DNA of 64,000 nucleotides, from contig MU119209.1 in the NCBI GenBank assembly GCA_014904845.1, positions 573,380 through 637,379 on the forward strand, given 5' to 3'. Shown here piece after piece: positions 12,060-24,434 of this stretch. The stretch is from Acephala macrosclerotiorum. Lineage: Eukaryota; Ascomycota; Leotiomycetes; Helotiales; Mollisiaceae. Numbering within the stretch: position 1 is the first letter of the stretch; each line of letters begins with the position of its first letter. The notes beneath the pieces were generated by a model. That model saw only the letters and a list, made by a program, of their open reading frames with translations. It made no database searches and was not told where the DNA came from. A program made the translations under genes and the position numbers.

Positions 12060-13370
12060 ATGTCCAAACTTTCCTCATCGGCCGATGCGCCTTCGAAGAA
12101 GATCAAGAAAGACAAATCTAGCAAGAAGAGGAAATCAGAAGCAATCACAAAATCGGAGCGTGAGAGCTCTCCTTCTGTTTGCATCGAGGACGTATCCATG
12201 CACGACGCACAGGAAGAAGAAGTTCCAGCAGTATCTGATGCAGAAGATGCCACTGCTGAAGAGGCCTCGCAAGCCCGCCCTTCAAAGAAGCGCAAAGCAT
12301 CCGTCCCAGAAATCGAAGTTGATATCACCCTCCCCGAACCACCATCCAAAAAGGCTCTCCGAGCACTAAAGAAAGGCAAACCTCTCCCACCATCCAAGTC
12401 TGGCGCCGAGTCTACTCCTGAACCGGAACCGAAGAAGGCAAAGAAAGCCGAAGTAGAGAAGAGATCCGAGCACGGAGTATGGATTGGCAATCTACCATTT
12501 CATGTTTCGAAAGAAGTTCTGCGTGCTTGGCTCGTCGAGAACTCCGATATCACTGAAGAGATGATCACCAGAGTTCATATGCCTGGACCCAATGATGCCA
12601 TGTCTGCCAACAAAGTTGAGGACAAGAGGAAGTTTAAGAAGGTTGAGAATAACAAGGGCTTTGCTTATGTTGACTTCTCTACCGCGGAAGGAGTCAAAGA
12701 GGCAGTTGAGCTCTCTGAACAGTTGCTTTCGGGGAGACGGCTCTTGATCAAGAATAACAAATCATTTGAAGGACGACCTGAGAAGACGAAAGAGGAAACC
12801 AGAAAGGAGGGCAAGCCACCGAGCAAAAAAGTATTCATCGGCAACCTAGCCTACGACGTCACCGAAGACAGTCTCAAGGAGCACTTTTCGAAATGCGGGC
12901 CTATCGCTATCTGTATGGTTGCATCCTTCGAAGACAGTGGCAAATGCAAGGGCTATGGCTGGGTCACATTCGAGGAACTTGAAGGCGCGCAGAACGCGGT
13001 TAATGGTTTCGTACGCATTGAGGAGGAGGCCTCTGATGCATCCGAGTTTGAGGATGACAGTGATAGTGATGCTAGCGAGAGCAAACCGAAGGCTAAGAAG
13101 ACTAAATTGAGGAAGTGGTGGGTGAACAAGATCAAGGGGAGACCATTACGTGCAGAGTTCGCGGAAGATGCACAGGTACGGTACAAGAAGCGATATGGCA
13201 AAGATGGAAGCAAGAATACTGGTGCTGGTGCTGCTGAGGGTGCATCAGGGGAGAAGTCGGAAGTCTCGGGTCCATATAAGCCTTCTAAGGTTGTTGAACA
13301 TAGGCAGCCATACGCTGCGAGGTTGACGGGTGGGATTGTGGAGAGTAAGGGGACTAAGGTTACGTTTTGA
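12060..13370 (+). CDS. nop13: nucleolar RNA-binding protein Nop13-like
   Basis: Two-RRM nucleolar protein associated with pre-ribosomal particles. Uninterrupted frame of 436 residues. Residues 1-137 are Lys/Ser/Glu-rich with repeated basic clusters (SKKIKKDKSSKKRKS), as in nucleolar proteins. RRM1 spans about residues 138-235: WIGNLPF is RNP2 and NKGFAYVDF is RNP1. RRM2 spans about 256-345: VFIGNLAY is RNP2 and CKGYGWVTF is RNP1. An acidic stretch and a basic C-terminal tail follow, ending near GGIVESKGTKVTF. The long RRM1 with a Lys-rich insertion (VEDKRKFKKVENN) is characteristic of Nop13 rather than Nop12. No lesion seen. Confidence 0.92.
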   Translation: MSKLSSSADAPSKKIKKDKSSKKRKSEAITKSERESSPSVCIEDVSMHDAQEEEVPAVSDAEDATAEEASQARPSKKRKASVPEIEVDITLPEPPSKKALRALKKGKPLPPSKSGAESTPEPEPKKAKKAEVEKRSEHGVWIGNLPFHVSKEVLRAWLVENSDITEEMITRVHMPGPNDAMSANKVEDKRKFKKVENNKGFAYVDFSTAEGVKEAVELSEQLLSGRRLLIKNNKSFEGRPEKTKEETRKEGKPPSKKVFIGNLAYDVTEDSLKEHFSKCGPIAICMVASFEDSGKCKGYGWVTFEELEGAQNAVNGFVRIEEEASDASEFEDDSDSDASESKPKAKKTKLRKWWVNKIKGRPLRAEFAEDAQVRYKKRYGKDGSKNTGAGAAEGASGEKSEVSGPYKPSKVVEHRQPYAARLTGGIVESKGTKVTF

Positions 13371-14670
13371 GTTTAGCGTGCAGTAATGGATATGATTGTT
13401 AATGTACGTCTAGTTTCTGCATGATTATGTGTCCTATATTGCTCGTTCCGAAGACCTTGTTAATTGCGGACATTGCCGGATTGTTCTGCTTCGTTCAACG
13501 TGCCTCATCTCCCTTCCCAATTCCTTTCAATATTATATCTTAGAACTCGATGTACGTCCGACCTTGGAAACATTTCCTGACGAGAATTTCCAAATACATC
13601 AATTATTCAAATCAAAACTTCGTGATCGAGAATGTTTGTAATCCTTTCATTTTCAAATTACTATAACAGGATCCAGAATGTCCGTCTATTTCAAACGCTT
13701 GAATCCAAGCAACCTGGTCTCAAAATGTCTGAAATAATTCTCAGCGCGATATCCAACTGTGATTACGCTGGGTAGTTAAACATGAGTCCAAGCATCCAAA
13801 ATCTCAAGAAATCCCCAACCAGCAGCGAACATTCTCACTCTCAAGCACCAGAAGGAAATCCCGAACATTTCGACTCATCAAAAAGTCCAAATCGACTCCG
13901 AACCCCAGATACCACTAGCTTACCCACTCCCAAAATCTCCTTCCTCGCATTACCAAGCACAAGATTAGATCTCAGGCCCTGTTCCATGGCAGCGGTATCA
14001 ACGTCTCGCACATTGTGGGGCAGATAAAATCCGATATCAATATCCCAAACCTCGAGGAGCGGAGCGGAGAAGAGCGCGCGGTATTGGCGGATCGCTCACA
14101 GCTCGCTCGTGCCTGACTGATGATAATACTGAGCATCGCACTTCTAAGCTCGATGCTTGGGTTTCTTATCTTGACGTCCTTGATCGGTTCCTTATTTCCG
14201 TCAGATTTGCATTTCTGATTCGAGATGTGAGAGAGTTTAGCGTGGGGTTTGAAAAGAATTGTTGATATCTTGCAGCGCTTAGAACGCTGTCTGAGAGCCG
14301 AAGAACTAGAGGTTGAAGATTGCAATGTTCTTAATAGAGGCAGTCTGAAGCGTTGTAGAAGGCAAAATTGTCAAAAAAGCGAGCAGAGAAATCGGGAACA
14401 GATGAACGTGCCACACTTGTGGTATGGTCTGCCGGTCGAAGGCTTCGGGGGACGTCAAGAGCAAGTTAAAGAACAAGAGTGAAACAGAGACCGCAGACAA
14501 GGATTCAACATTATGTAGCCATCTACCCAGCCTCTGCATCCTACAGACTTCCATAGGATGTAATCGTCGGGCTCTCCTTCCTGCACTCGTTCCTCTCCTT
14601 GGAGAGAGGAAGCAGAGGCAAGAGGACCCCGATTGAGCGTATAACCACCCACACCCTATTCATCAAATCA
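13371..14670. other. 1.3-kb intergenic stretch
   Basis: No gene is supported on either strand. Open frames here (for example 13782-14027 plus and 14306-14554 minus) have no motif and no plausible splice partners. Confidence 0.4.
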
Positions 14671-16672
14671 TTACGTGACTAAGAGACTTATCCTATGACT
14701 CTCCAACTGCTTTACCCAATCCCAAGACCTCGGAAGCCCTTCATCATGATCGTCCCACATTTTTCTAATAACCCTTTCCGTCAAATCGATATTCCCAAGT
14801 GAACTCCAAGCCCTCAACCTCCTGAAATGCGCCAAAACCGCATCTCTATCCTTTGTTGTAATCGCTGCAGACCCCACAACGAATAAAGGAAACAACAAGC
14901 ACGCCATAACTCCATCTCCAGGTTTGATTTCACACATCCCTGTGGCAATTATCTGTACAGCGTTCTGGACCTTTGCATCTGCTTTCCCATCAGGGTAGAC
15001 GATGGAGTAGAGCCATATGAAGAGGGCCCATTGGTAGAATTCTGTGATTAGTCTCCGTTCTTTCGTCATTGCCGATTTTGGCCTCCAATTTGCAAGGTCT
15101 TGCCAGATTTGGACAGCTTTGCAGATCACGTTGCCGTCTGGCTGGAGCTTGCTGGCGTCTGCTTCGGCTCGGAGAGCTGATATTTGGATGATGAAGTCAA
15201 TGAGTCCGTCTTGTACGCCAACCATTGAGATATCTTGATCTGGTAGCTCTGCTAGATTTCGAAACTGCGGCTTCATAGCCTGAGTCGAAGGGTCGGTCAC
15301 TGTAGCCAGAGAGTCATGGTACAGGAAGAACTCGAGCAAGAACGGATTTATGTCTGTCGTCCTGCCGGATGCAGGGCTTGTGTTTGGTGAGACTGAGGCC
15401 ATGTTGATGATTTCTCGAGCTGTTTCAAGGTGATTCTTCCAGTTATCATCACCTGTTCCTTCGCATATTTCAAAGAGACAGAGGAGCAGAGCTGTGGCGA
15501 GAACGCTTTCCTGGTGCTGTACTGAATACAGCGGTCTAGAGCCTGCAGCAGATCTCCTCAAATCTTCGACTCGTAATGCCTGTGTTCGTGTTGCGTATTC
15601 GTGCAGTCGACGTCTCTCGGATACTAACTCGGCGTCCAGAACGGTCGGTTGCACTTTTAGGAGGTGAGAGCCGGCCAGACAGAGGAGGGTGTTCATGATG
15701 GTTTGATCGCCCAGTGCCATTGGAACGACAACTTGGTTGAAAGGGTTTGATTGGCAGGGAAATGTTGTCAACAGGTGGGACATCACGCCGGTGAAATGGC
15801 AAAACAAACGTTGGTGAATCGCTGTATCCACTCCTGCAATCAGGAACGGCAGTTCGATCGGGATGAAGGTTTCGTAAAAAGCGTTATGAGCCACGGCTCT
15901 GTCCCGCGAAGTCTTTCGCCTTGTAGAAACGACGTCGCGTGATAATCCCTGGTAGTCGAAAGGCGTTCCTTGGTCTAAACCCGTGACGCCGCCTATTGAT
16001 GCGCCACTAAATTGCTGGTCGAAGATAAAACCAATGTCATCTTCAAGAGGGCGATCGTCCAGGCGGCCAATTCCTGGGCCGTAGTAGGATGGTGAAACAA
16101 GCGGCGGTACAGGCTCTGTCCATTGTGAGAAGTCCACGCTGCCGTCGGGAATTCCAGTTGCAGGTGTCGGCGAAGCATGAAATGTTGGAGCTGGTGTATT
16201 TGAGCCTGACTTCACTGTCACCGCTCTTCGTGCTGCACTTCGAGTCTCCCAGAACACCTGCTGAGGAAAGCCTTCGCAGACAACATTTGTCCTCTGACAA
16301 TTTGAGCAGATAGGTCTCCTCTCTAATTCGACCGTTAGCACTTGGCATAAGTCTTGCAAGCCGAGAGTAATTTGCAAGGGTCTTGATCGCTTACCGTCAC
16401 ATTTCTTTCTTCGTTTACGACTGCCCAGCAAATTAGTACTGTGATTTGAGAAGGAGTAGAGAGCTCCGGGGCTGCCTTTACTCCTGAAAGGACAAATGGA
16501 CATGCTCTGTTTGTATCACGACTCCTGCTCTTAACCTTGGATAAGCTTACCATGTGAAGCAACCAGTCCGTACACGGGTTATACTGGTCTTTCCTGTGCG
16601 GTTCTTGTTGCCGTCCGGACCACGGCCTTGCCCAGACCCAGATATATTCGGAGGTGAAGCCTGCGACGCCAT
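14671..16672 (-). CDS. Zn2Cys6 fungal transcription factor
   Basis: Sequence-specific nuclear regulator of unknown target, 599 residues. Exons 16672-16551, 16420-16395 and 16322-14671. The binuclear zinc cluster is assembled from three exons: GCFTC at the end of exon 1, RKRRKKCD in a 26-nt micro-exon, then ERRPICSNC and a final Cys in exon 3. This gives the canonical C-x2-C-x6-C-x6-C-x2-C-x6-C pattern at about residues 38-65. The start MASQASPPN at 16672 is the only Met in frame with this cluster; unspliced frames miss the first two cysteines. The C-terminal 400 residues are helical and match the fungal-specific regulatory domain found in Zn2Cys6 proteins of this type (C6 finger followed by a Fungal_trans_2-like region). 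Introns are 130 and 72 bp. Confidence 0.9.
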
Positions 16673-17331
16673 TTACATTTACACCGGTTTCCAGCAAGGA
16701 CGAAAGAGCTGATCGAGCCAGATCATTTTGCGGTACAACAGCGACCACACAAACAGGAGGAGAGGGGAAAAAGAGGAGTTGGGAAGATTGAGCTGGGTTG
16801 CAACGAGGCTGTCGTCAACTTCAGATCCAGAACATGTTGGCGTTGCAACCAACGGATGCCTTCAAAGTTCGCCAAGCATGTTGGTTCGCAGGGCAGGCTG
16901 GGAGGGTGGGTTTCTGCTGATCATCATTGGATGATCCCCAAACTCTATTATCACGAAGAGACCAAAGCAGTCTGGGCGGACGTGTGGCTTGCGACTCCCA
17001 GAGGTGGCTGGGATCCGAGCGCAGGGAGCACCAATGAACAGCGTGAGAAACGACGGGATGTGGACCAGAGTACGGGGTCTGAGATCGGACTTTGGTCCAG
17101 GGAGCTCGCCCGTCGATTTCTTGAAGTTTCAATGTCTGTGGCAGAGTGGTGATGAAACGAGAGAGAAGCTTGAAAAGACGCTCGAGATCACGATGAACGC
17201 TGAGATGGCATGTGATTGCCGTACTATGCCAAGTTTGTGCTAGGGTTTTACTTGACGGAAGCTACCCCCCTTTCCTATCTCCTTGTGATATCTGATCCGT
17301 CATCCTCGATCGATCTCCTACCCTTTTTCTG
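16673..17331. other. intergenic
   Basis: No convincing gene. A minus open frame at 16821-17132 has no family motif. The stretch next to 16673 is presumably the promoter of the Zn2Cys6 regulator. Confidence 0.4.
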
Positions 17332-18536
17332 TCATGCTGCGTCCAAAACCTTCGTCCGTTCGTCACCGCTCTCTTCTTCAGGGACATAATCGCCCAATAC
17401 TTCCTGGCACCACTCCTTGAACACGTCACCCCAAACGTGTCTTCCCTTATACTTTGCCATCTCAGGTGGCCATGCATTAACAGCTTCTCGAAATACCCAG
17501 AGATTGTCTTTCTCGTCCTTTAGAGCAGTTACTGGCGTCAAATATGTCCGCACCATGAACATCACAGCTCGCGTGCGTGGAAGTCTACGCAATGTTTGGC
17601 GCTCATGTCTGATTCGAATATTTTCTATCTTTGGTGCGTGCAGCAATGAGTCTGGGAAGGGTTCTTGTTGAAACATCGTATCGTCCATTTGCACGAAGTA
17701 ATTGTTTCGCTGCACTGGAGTTGATACTTTCAATCCGAGAAAGAACCTGCGACTGTTAGCTATTGATGTTCTCGCGCTGAAGAAACACTCACTTCTCCAT
17801 TGGCTTTTTGAGCTTCTCGTTCCACATGGGCACAGGATGGTGTATCCTCCACAAAGGCCAACCTATACGCTCCTGTATATACCAGCCAGCTGGCGCCATC
17901 GAATAACTCGCTTGTCTATGATAGTAATCTTACATTAGCACATTGCTTTGCAAACTCAGTAATAGATAGCACGCACAAATAATATTCGTTTGAATGCTCT
18001 CCTACGCCTTGCATCAACAAGTTTATGTCTTCCATGACCAACTGAGCAGCAATTTCCAAAGGATGCTGCTGGAGTGGTTCCGAGAACTTGAATGTTCGAT
18101 TTGTGATCGCATTGCATATCCATCCCGGTCTATCCTTGAGAAGGTGGAAGTGGGACGGGAATCTTCTAGTCAGAAAATCAATAATGGCTTGGAGTGCTTC
18201 CTTGCATGCTTCCTCTGCTCCCGGGAGGCATTGCATAACCCCGTCGCGGTTTGTTTTGAGAAGGTGTCTTCTCAGATCTTGTTCTTGCTGATACAAGTTA
18301 TCAATGACGAGCCAGTCGTCCTCTGGCATCTTTCGAATGCCCATAGTCATGGTGTACCTTCCTGCTCTAAATGGCCTATATGGAAATGGCAGAGTGTTCG
18401 ACACATCCAAGCCTGGAAAGGGAGTGATATCTGAAAAGTCAAGGGCTAGAACTCTTGGTTTGGTGAAGTATCTCCATGCGGCAAGGATTCCATACGCGAC
18501 GAGGGCCACCATGGACAAGAGTATCCCCGTTGACAT
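17332..18536 (-). CDS. HDOD/DUF3445 haem-dependent oxidative demethylase-like protein
   Basis: Member of the DUF3445 family (haem-dependent oxidative N-demethylase alpha-subunit type). Exons 18536-17977, 17915-17793 and 17746-17332 give 365 residues. Family landmarks in order: a membrane anchor at residues 4-22 (GILLSMVALVAYGILAAW), RAGRYTMTMGIRK, DWLVIDNLY, LVMEDINLL, GWYIQERIGWPLWRIHHPVP with the conserved HPVP, then RIRHERQTLRRLPRTRAVMF with the ERQTLRRLP signature. The middle exon is recognised only after splicing. An upstream in-frame Met at 18602 would add 22 residues; I prefer 18536 because the anchor then sits at the N-terminus. The substrate is unknown in fungi. Confidence 0.88.
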
Positions 18537-18602
18537 TATTGCGCTTGATGATCGGACTTTGGACTGGGATTCTAGGATAGGAAAATGGAAAGCTAGCCCC
18601 AC

Positions 18603-19245
18603 GATAAGAACTTCAAGACAATACTTTCGCTAATAATTCATCAAGGAGATCAAAGGATATAGAGGTGGGATACATATGGATACTTGATTGAAGCTAACGT
18701 ATTGTGCTGCTCAATAGGAAAATTCTTCATTTCTTCGCTAAGTTACAACTTGCCTCCACAAGATGGTCGCAGTGGCTGATGCGGTTTCTGATCCTCAGAA
18801 TCATCATCAGTATTGGAAATCTTGAGGTTGCTGCCCAAAGGAGTATCTCGCGTCTCCAGTCGGCCGTCAAGTGATCGTTAGTTACCACCTCGAAGAACAA
18901 CAAGGGTCATCAGTGGAGGCTCCCGGGGGCGGGCCGCAGCGAGCGCAGAGACCGCACCTGATCCCTGACCTGACATACTAGTACTTCATTATCTTCGACC
19001 CATGGAACGGCTAAGATTCCGGGAGTATCACCGGCTCTGGCGTTGCATTCCGTGGCGTTGGGAAGCCTCACTCGGAAGCGATACCAATTGACCCCTGGCA
19101 AAGCCGCGGAGGAGAGACACCCGCCAAGGAAAAGAGCTGCATGCATATCATCATCTGGATGACCTATCACTCTGTTTCTCGGATTTCCAACCCTCAGCTT
19201 TGAAGAATTTGATGCTATGCAAAGCTCAACTATGTTTTTTGAACA
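18603..19245. other. intergenic
   Basis: No supportable gene. A GC-rich patch lies near 18920-18955, with nothing recognisable in it. Confidence 0.4.
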
Positions 19246-21568
19246 ATGTCTGAATCCGCAGGATCAAACAACGAGAAGAGCTATGAGGATATCGCATTGG
19301 TTCAGGGACTTGACACAGAAGTCGGAAAGACGACTGAGATTGTGAGCTCGGATGACGAGCTCCTGAGGGAGATTGAATACAAGCAGGTATGCCCAATTGT
19401 TGGGAATCGTTCACGTGCCTATCCTAACTAAGCTATATAGGAATTCAAAAGAGAGTTTACAAGGTTGTCGACTCTGTCCTATGCAATTTCGATTATGGGT
19501 ATTTTTGGATCTGTGCCTGCAACTTATGCTGTACCACTGTCCGCTCAAGGACCTGCTACAGCAGTCTAGACTGTAAGATTTCCTAAATTTCATGTTCTCC
19601 GTGCATATCTCGCATCTCGGGCCCTCCTTCCGCTGAGCAAGGATGGAGCGTCCCAGATACTAAGTTAGTATTATATGCAAAGAATTTCGGCTGATTGGGA
19701 CTTTACAGTGGTTCGCCGGGACGTTTTTTTCCATGACCATTGCTCCGCCAAATGCAACTCCCACAAGCGCCTATGAAGAACCAATGAAAACCTGACCCAA
19801 AATATTAGTTGCTGAGCTGGTATCTGCCTATCCGACTGCAGTATATTGATGAACACACCCCACATTCACTAAATGCTAATTGAGACCGGCAGGGAGGAAT
19901 GTACTTCGTCACGAAATATGTTGTACCTAAGAAACGTGTTCCATTGGCTTCATGGATCGTTGGCCAGAGTAACTTCTTCGAGCAAACCACTGGAGTGACA
20001 AGTGTAGGCTATTTTGTTGGTCAAATGTTGCTTGCAGCTTATGCGATGGGTTCTAATTACGACGAGACCACTGGCACGTGCTTATATACCGTAAGCGCTC
20101 TTTCCTCTTCTGCAGGGCATGCACCGATTTGTAGCTTGCTGAAAATAGTACTGCCGAGCATACTGTTAGTATCTTAGTGGCTATTCTCATTATCATGGGC
20201 ATTATTTGCTCGTTCCCTACTAAGTGGCTTCATGAATTTATCATGTGGTTCGACCCAGTCAACAGTATGTGGGCAACTTTCTGAATTGTTGAATCTAAAC
20301 TGACTTGGTAGTTATTGCATCTGTGGCCATCTGCATTGCGCTTCTCGTTTTGAATCCCAACCTCAATCCACCCAGCGAGGTTTTTGGGAATGTCACTTAT
20401 GGCTCGAATTGGAACTCTAAAGTGCTCTCGTTTGTGATTGGCCTCCTTTTGGTTGCATGGGCTATGACAGACTATGGTAAAAATCTCTCATCCGGGTTAC
20501 GTTGTTTGCGGTAACTCAATGTCACAGATGCCACGACCCACATATCCGAAGAGACCAAGCAAGCTGCAATTCGAGGGCCAGTCGCAATCACCCAAGCAGT
20601 CATATCTCTAGTATAAGCCACCCGCCGTATACGCCTTAAGCCCGTGCTGATTATCATTAGGTTGTCAGATGGCTTCTCAACGTCACATTCGGATTCTGTG
20701 CTGGTGATGTTACCACAATTTTAAGCTCTGGCCTCGGTAACCCTGTCGCTCAGATCTTCTACAACGCGAACAGCAAAAAGGTGGCTCTTGCAATGTGGTT
20801 TTGGGCGATTTTGATTCAGTTCTTCACAAGTACTTCTCTTCCAATCTCTCGACATCAAACTGATAATTTTCATTAGGATATGCAGCAATGCTCGCAGACA
20901 CCAGAATGTGCTGCGCCTTCTCCTGCGACCACGCCTTCTAACTCTCATCCACGCTCAAGAAAATGAACCCCACGATCCAAACCCCGCTTTACAGCGTCTG
21001 GCTCGTAACCTCCTCTGCTGCCTCCTCTGTCTCATCGCCCTCGGCTCCGTCGAAATCATCAACAGTATCTTCAGCATCACTGCCCCGGCTCTAGAATGCT
21101 CGTACATGGCTGTTGTTGAATTGAAACTTTGTTATAGTGATCAATTGGATGTGAGGAAGGGGCCGTTTACGTTGGGGCGGTGGAGTAGGTGGGTTAACTA
21201 TGTAGCTTTGGCGCAAGTTGTAAACCGAGGATGAATCCCTTTCTTATATTAGGGTATATCGTTGTTTCTCTAAAGACGTTCTGCTGAGACGTTCTTTAAG
21301 GGGCATTTGCTGACTTCAACATCTGCAGGTGGGTTGCTTATGTTACTGTTGTGTTGTTTCTTACTACGAGGCTGGTCACTAGGGTCAATATGTGAGTGTT
21401 CCTATGGCTTGGGTGTGGCGGTTGGATGGTAAGAAAGGAAAGAGGGAGAGTGAAAGGAGATGTGGCTGACTTGCTGGTTACAGGAATTATGCTGTTGTGG
21501 TGGGTGCAGGAATTGCGACTCTTGCGTTGGTTTAGTGGTATGCTAGTGCTAGGAAGTATGAACATTGA
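19246..21568 (+). pseudogene. broken GABA/choline-type amino-acid permease
   Basis: Remnant of an APC-superfamily transporter of the fungal GABA permease/choline transporter group. Family sequence runs colinearly through many exons: SESAGSNNEKSYEDIALVQG, EFKREFTRLSTLSYAISIMG, AELVSAYPTA|GGMYFVTKYV, PLASWIVGQSNFFEQTTGV, ISEETKQAAIRGP, WLLNVTFGFCAGDVTTILSS, AAMLADTRM, SIFSITAPALECSYMAV, GPFTLGRW. Lesions: TAG at 19566-19568 where the family has Trp after GPATAV; no usable donor after MTIA near 19745; TAA at 20939-20941; a frameshift near 21000-21015; and TAG at 21533-21535 before WYASARKY where the family has Trp. Too many independent lesions for a functional gene, yet most codons remain intact, so inactivation looks fairly recent. 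Confidence 0.88.
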
Positions 21569-22832
21569 CTGCTGGATTCGCTGCATGTTCGAGAGGAACA
21601 TGGCTGACAGTTTCGCAGAGTGCACATTGGACCCTGAGTCGATCATGCTGAGGAGAGCAAGTGATAGCTTCTCGGCTCCCCTGAATGCCCCACCTTTTGG
21701 ACGAGCTAGATGTTTGGCGAGAGAGAGAAGACCTTTGGGCAAGTATGCTCTAAACGGGTTTGTTCTTTTTCACGTCTTCCATTTTGCAGTATAGATGGAA
21801 ATATGGATGATGAGAGATCTGTTTTGAGAATGATATAATGTCGTTGAGTTCCCGTTCGATGTCTTAATTGTTTCGCAATAGTTCTGCCAATACTCTTGCT
21901 TTCATCCGCTTAATGTTTAATAATTGCTCTTGTAAAGAAATTATGGATCTTCAAATTGAGCAATGCTTTTGTCTCTATCGTATCGAGAATTTGTTCCCCC
22001 TCCTCTCTCTATCCTTTCGCAAGCTTCGAATCCGCCTCTGCCACTTGCGGGACTGCTTCGCTACCGGCCTAAGAGACTGTTGTCTTGAGTTCTTAGGTGT
22101 CCAATGGCGCGATTATGTTCCATTCGCAAGAGATTAATTCCTTCCTCGCCTTAGCGGAACGTTTTCTGTATTTGGTACTGAGGCGGGGTAAAGCTGCGAT
22201 GAGAAAACGTTTAAATGGCAGTAAAACTATCGCTCTTCAGGATCACTGGCAAACATTCCTCTCTAAGACGAGGAAGGGATATCTCACAATCCAGACATTG
22301 GTTGGATCACGTGGCCAATGGTTCATAGAACCCCTCTACAGTTGCCTTGACATCTCATGGCACTTCATAGGGACTATATAGACTTTGTGTAAGTCATGGA
22401 AGTCTTTATCGGCACAGTATGCTTTAGTTGTTGGTCACGTGAACGTGGATTGATCAATTCGTAAGTACTTCCCTTTGGGGAAATTGAAGTCACAGCAGTG
22501 ACGGTAGGAAGGTTGGGTGGTAGGAAGGTTGGGTTATAAGAAGGGTGCATGTCCCGCCTGAAAGATCGCACAGTTTCTCAAGAACACTCCTCATACCTGG
22601 CTCTCTTTAGCATCAATTGCACTTTTTTGTTGGTACAATTATCGAAGTTTCACTGTTTCAATCGACGGGGAATTCAAAAGCACGGCTCAGGTTCGATATG
22701 GTTGCAACATCTTCATGAAACCATTGCTAACACGTGATTAGCCAGCCGCCAACTTAATAGATCGGTCGCAGTTGCTCTGTCTTGCCCTTCGCCCTTTGCC
22801 CTGCGCCCCTCGCCCTTTACGCCCGGCCTGTC
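21569..22832. other. intergenic
   Basis: No gene supported. It contains a perfect 16-bp tandem duplication near 22503 and an imperfect C-rich CGCCCTT-like repeat at about 22786-22822, just before the next gene. Confidence 0.4.
22503..22534. repeat. 16-bp tandem duplication
   Basis: GGTAGGAAGGTTGGGT is present twice head to tail without mismatch. No role is suggested by context. Confidence 0.75.
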
Positions 22833-23792
22833 ATGGATAACCAACCAAACATAGCGTTCGGTGTTGAAATGGGGCGTCAACAATGCCTTCTGAATGGACA
22901 TATCTGCTTAGGGGCGCTTTTGGCATTAGCGAGTCCACACAGCTCAACTCAAGCCTGCCCTCCACTCATAATACTCTATCAACCTCCCAAGAACGTTGGC
23001 CATTCATGCAGCGACCATGCGGGTACTGAAAGTGCCCTCTCTCATTTGCAGCAACATGAAACCAATCTTCGAGCATCTGCTGCAGAACATGACAGTCCAA
23101 AGCCTTTCAACCGTGCTCATTCACCATCGATTGCCTCGAGCGATAACAGAGACCATAGAGACCAATACAACTTTAAAGTTGTATCTATTGCAGCATGCAA
23201 TCCGCCTATCGAAGGAGTGCAGAAGCGGGATGCTATTGCCCCTGTTCACTCGGCCACCTCTGTTCCATCTCACCCAAAGACAGTCGACCTTATACAGCAG
23301 CCCAGCGACAACAACAACCTCTGTTCAAGCAGCACCATCTTCGAAGACTACCTCAATGACTCTGAGCTCACCTCCATGTTCAACAATGATGACTCTGGAG
23401 ACCGAGATGCCATGAATGCAAATGGAGCCGACTTGCTATTTTCAGCCAACTCCTCCACTTCAATGTCTTCCTTATCCAACAACCAGACGAAATCCGTTAC
23501 GGCTGTGCCCGACTTGACATCATTTACTCCGTTGCTTCTTCCTACGTTTATTGCCCCCCAAGCAACAGCCACACTTCCGATCAACAACACCAACAATCGT
23601 TTCAATTGCACCCACCCGAACTGCAGCGCAAGCTTCAACCGCATCGGCGACCTTCGTCGCCATGATCGAGTTCATGGTGTACCAGCGCATCCGTGTACCG
23701 TATCTGGGTGTAGTCGCAAAGGAGGAAATGCTTTTTATCGCCGCGACAAACTGTTGGATCATATGAGAAAGAAGCATGGAATGACTGTCTGA
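22833..23792 (+). CDS. C2H2 zinc-finger protein
   Basis: Probable transcription factor, 319 residues, one exon. Residues 1-255 are Ser/Thr/Asn/Pro-rich and low in complexity. The C-terminal 65 residues hold two C2H2 fingers: FNCTHPNCSASFNRIGDLRR with HDRVH, then HPCTVSGCSRKG...FYRRDKLLDH with MRKKH. The second finger has an enlarged loop, as in several ascomycete regulators of this type. An upstream in-frame Met at 22782 exists, but MDNQPNIAFGVEM at 22833 is the better start because the preceding residues are coded by a C-rich repeat. Target unknown. Confidence 0.8.
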   Translation: MDNQPNIAFGVEMGRQQCLLNGHICLGALLALASPHSSTQACPPLIILYQPPKNVGHSCSDHAGTESALSHLQQHETNLRASAAEHDSPKPFNRAHSPSIASSDNRDHRDQYNFKVVSIAACNPPIEGVQKRDAIAPVHSATSVPSHPKTVDLIQQPSDNNNLCSSSTIFEDYLNDSELTSMFNNDDSGDRDAMNANGADLLFSANSSTSMSSLSNNQTKSVTAVPDLTSFTPLLLPTFIAPQATATLPINNTNNRFNCTHPNCSASFNRIGDLRRHDRVHGVPAHPCTVSGCSRKGGNAFYRRDKLLDHMRKKHGMTV

Positions 23793-24434
23793 GCATGTGT
23801 GTGCACCGTGGTATAGGTAGGATGTGACGCATGGAAAACGGAATGGACGGCTGGGGCGCAATCTTGGAAGGTGTCTCTTCGGCTTGGGGTGATTGCAAAA
23901 TGGCACGAGCATTTCTTTTCGAAGGAGGGGGGAGTTGGCGCATTGGCAATTGTCGGATGAAAACGGTGAAAATTGAAAGTCAGTAACGATATTGATGAAC
24001 TGGTCCTTAATGTCCCGGTCTGGAAAAGGGGATGAAATTGTCTCTGTTCTTTGGTGTTGCAAGATCATATCTCTCGCTTGTATTCTTCTTAGTACGAATG
24101 AGAAATATTCAGTGTTCTATTAGATGTTCGGCCCGGAGCGCGGCTCCTCACTGCATTCGTTCTCTGTTTCATACGATCCATTTGGAATATCTTTTTATTG
24201 TTGTAATCGTGTCCCCCAGACTTTTAGTCGTGGCCATTCAAAAAGAAGCAGAATTATCAATAGCCATGTCCCAATTATTACCAGGAGCTGACCTCACCTT
24301 CGATTCTTGAGCTAAGCATCTTTGCTTCACGCGGATTTTGGAACCTGTCTTTATCTACCCGCGCTGGTAGTTGCTGCTGTCGTTTCATCCCTTGTTCTAG
24401 AGCGTAACGATACTGCTCCATCTCAAGCTTCTTC
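23793..24434. other. intergenic between convergent genes
   Basis: No gene seen. Contains the 3' flanks of the C2H2 gene and of the NLR gene. Confidence 0.4.

Noticed and set aside
14671..16503. Reading the Zn2Cys6 gene as one uninterrupted 610-residue frame
   Set aside because: It lacks the first two zinc-binding cysteines and includes a translated intron; the three-exon model restores the full cluster.
22782..22832. Upstream start of the C2H2 gene
   Set aside because: The extra 17 residues are encoded by a C-rich repeat (CGCCCTT-like) and are probably leader sequence.
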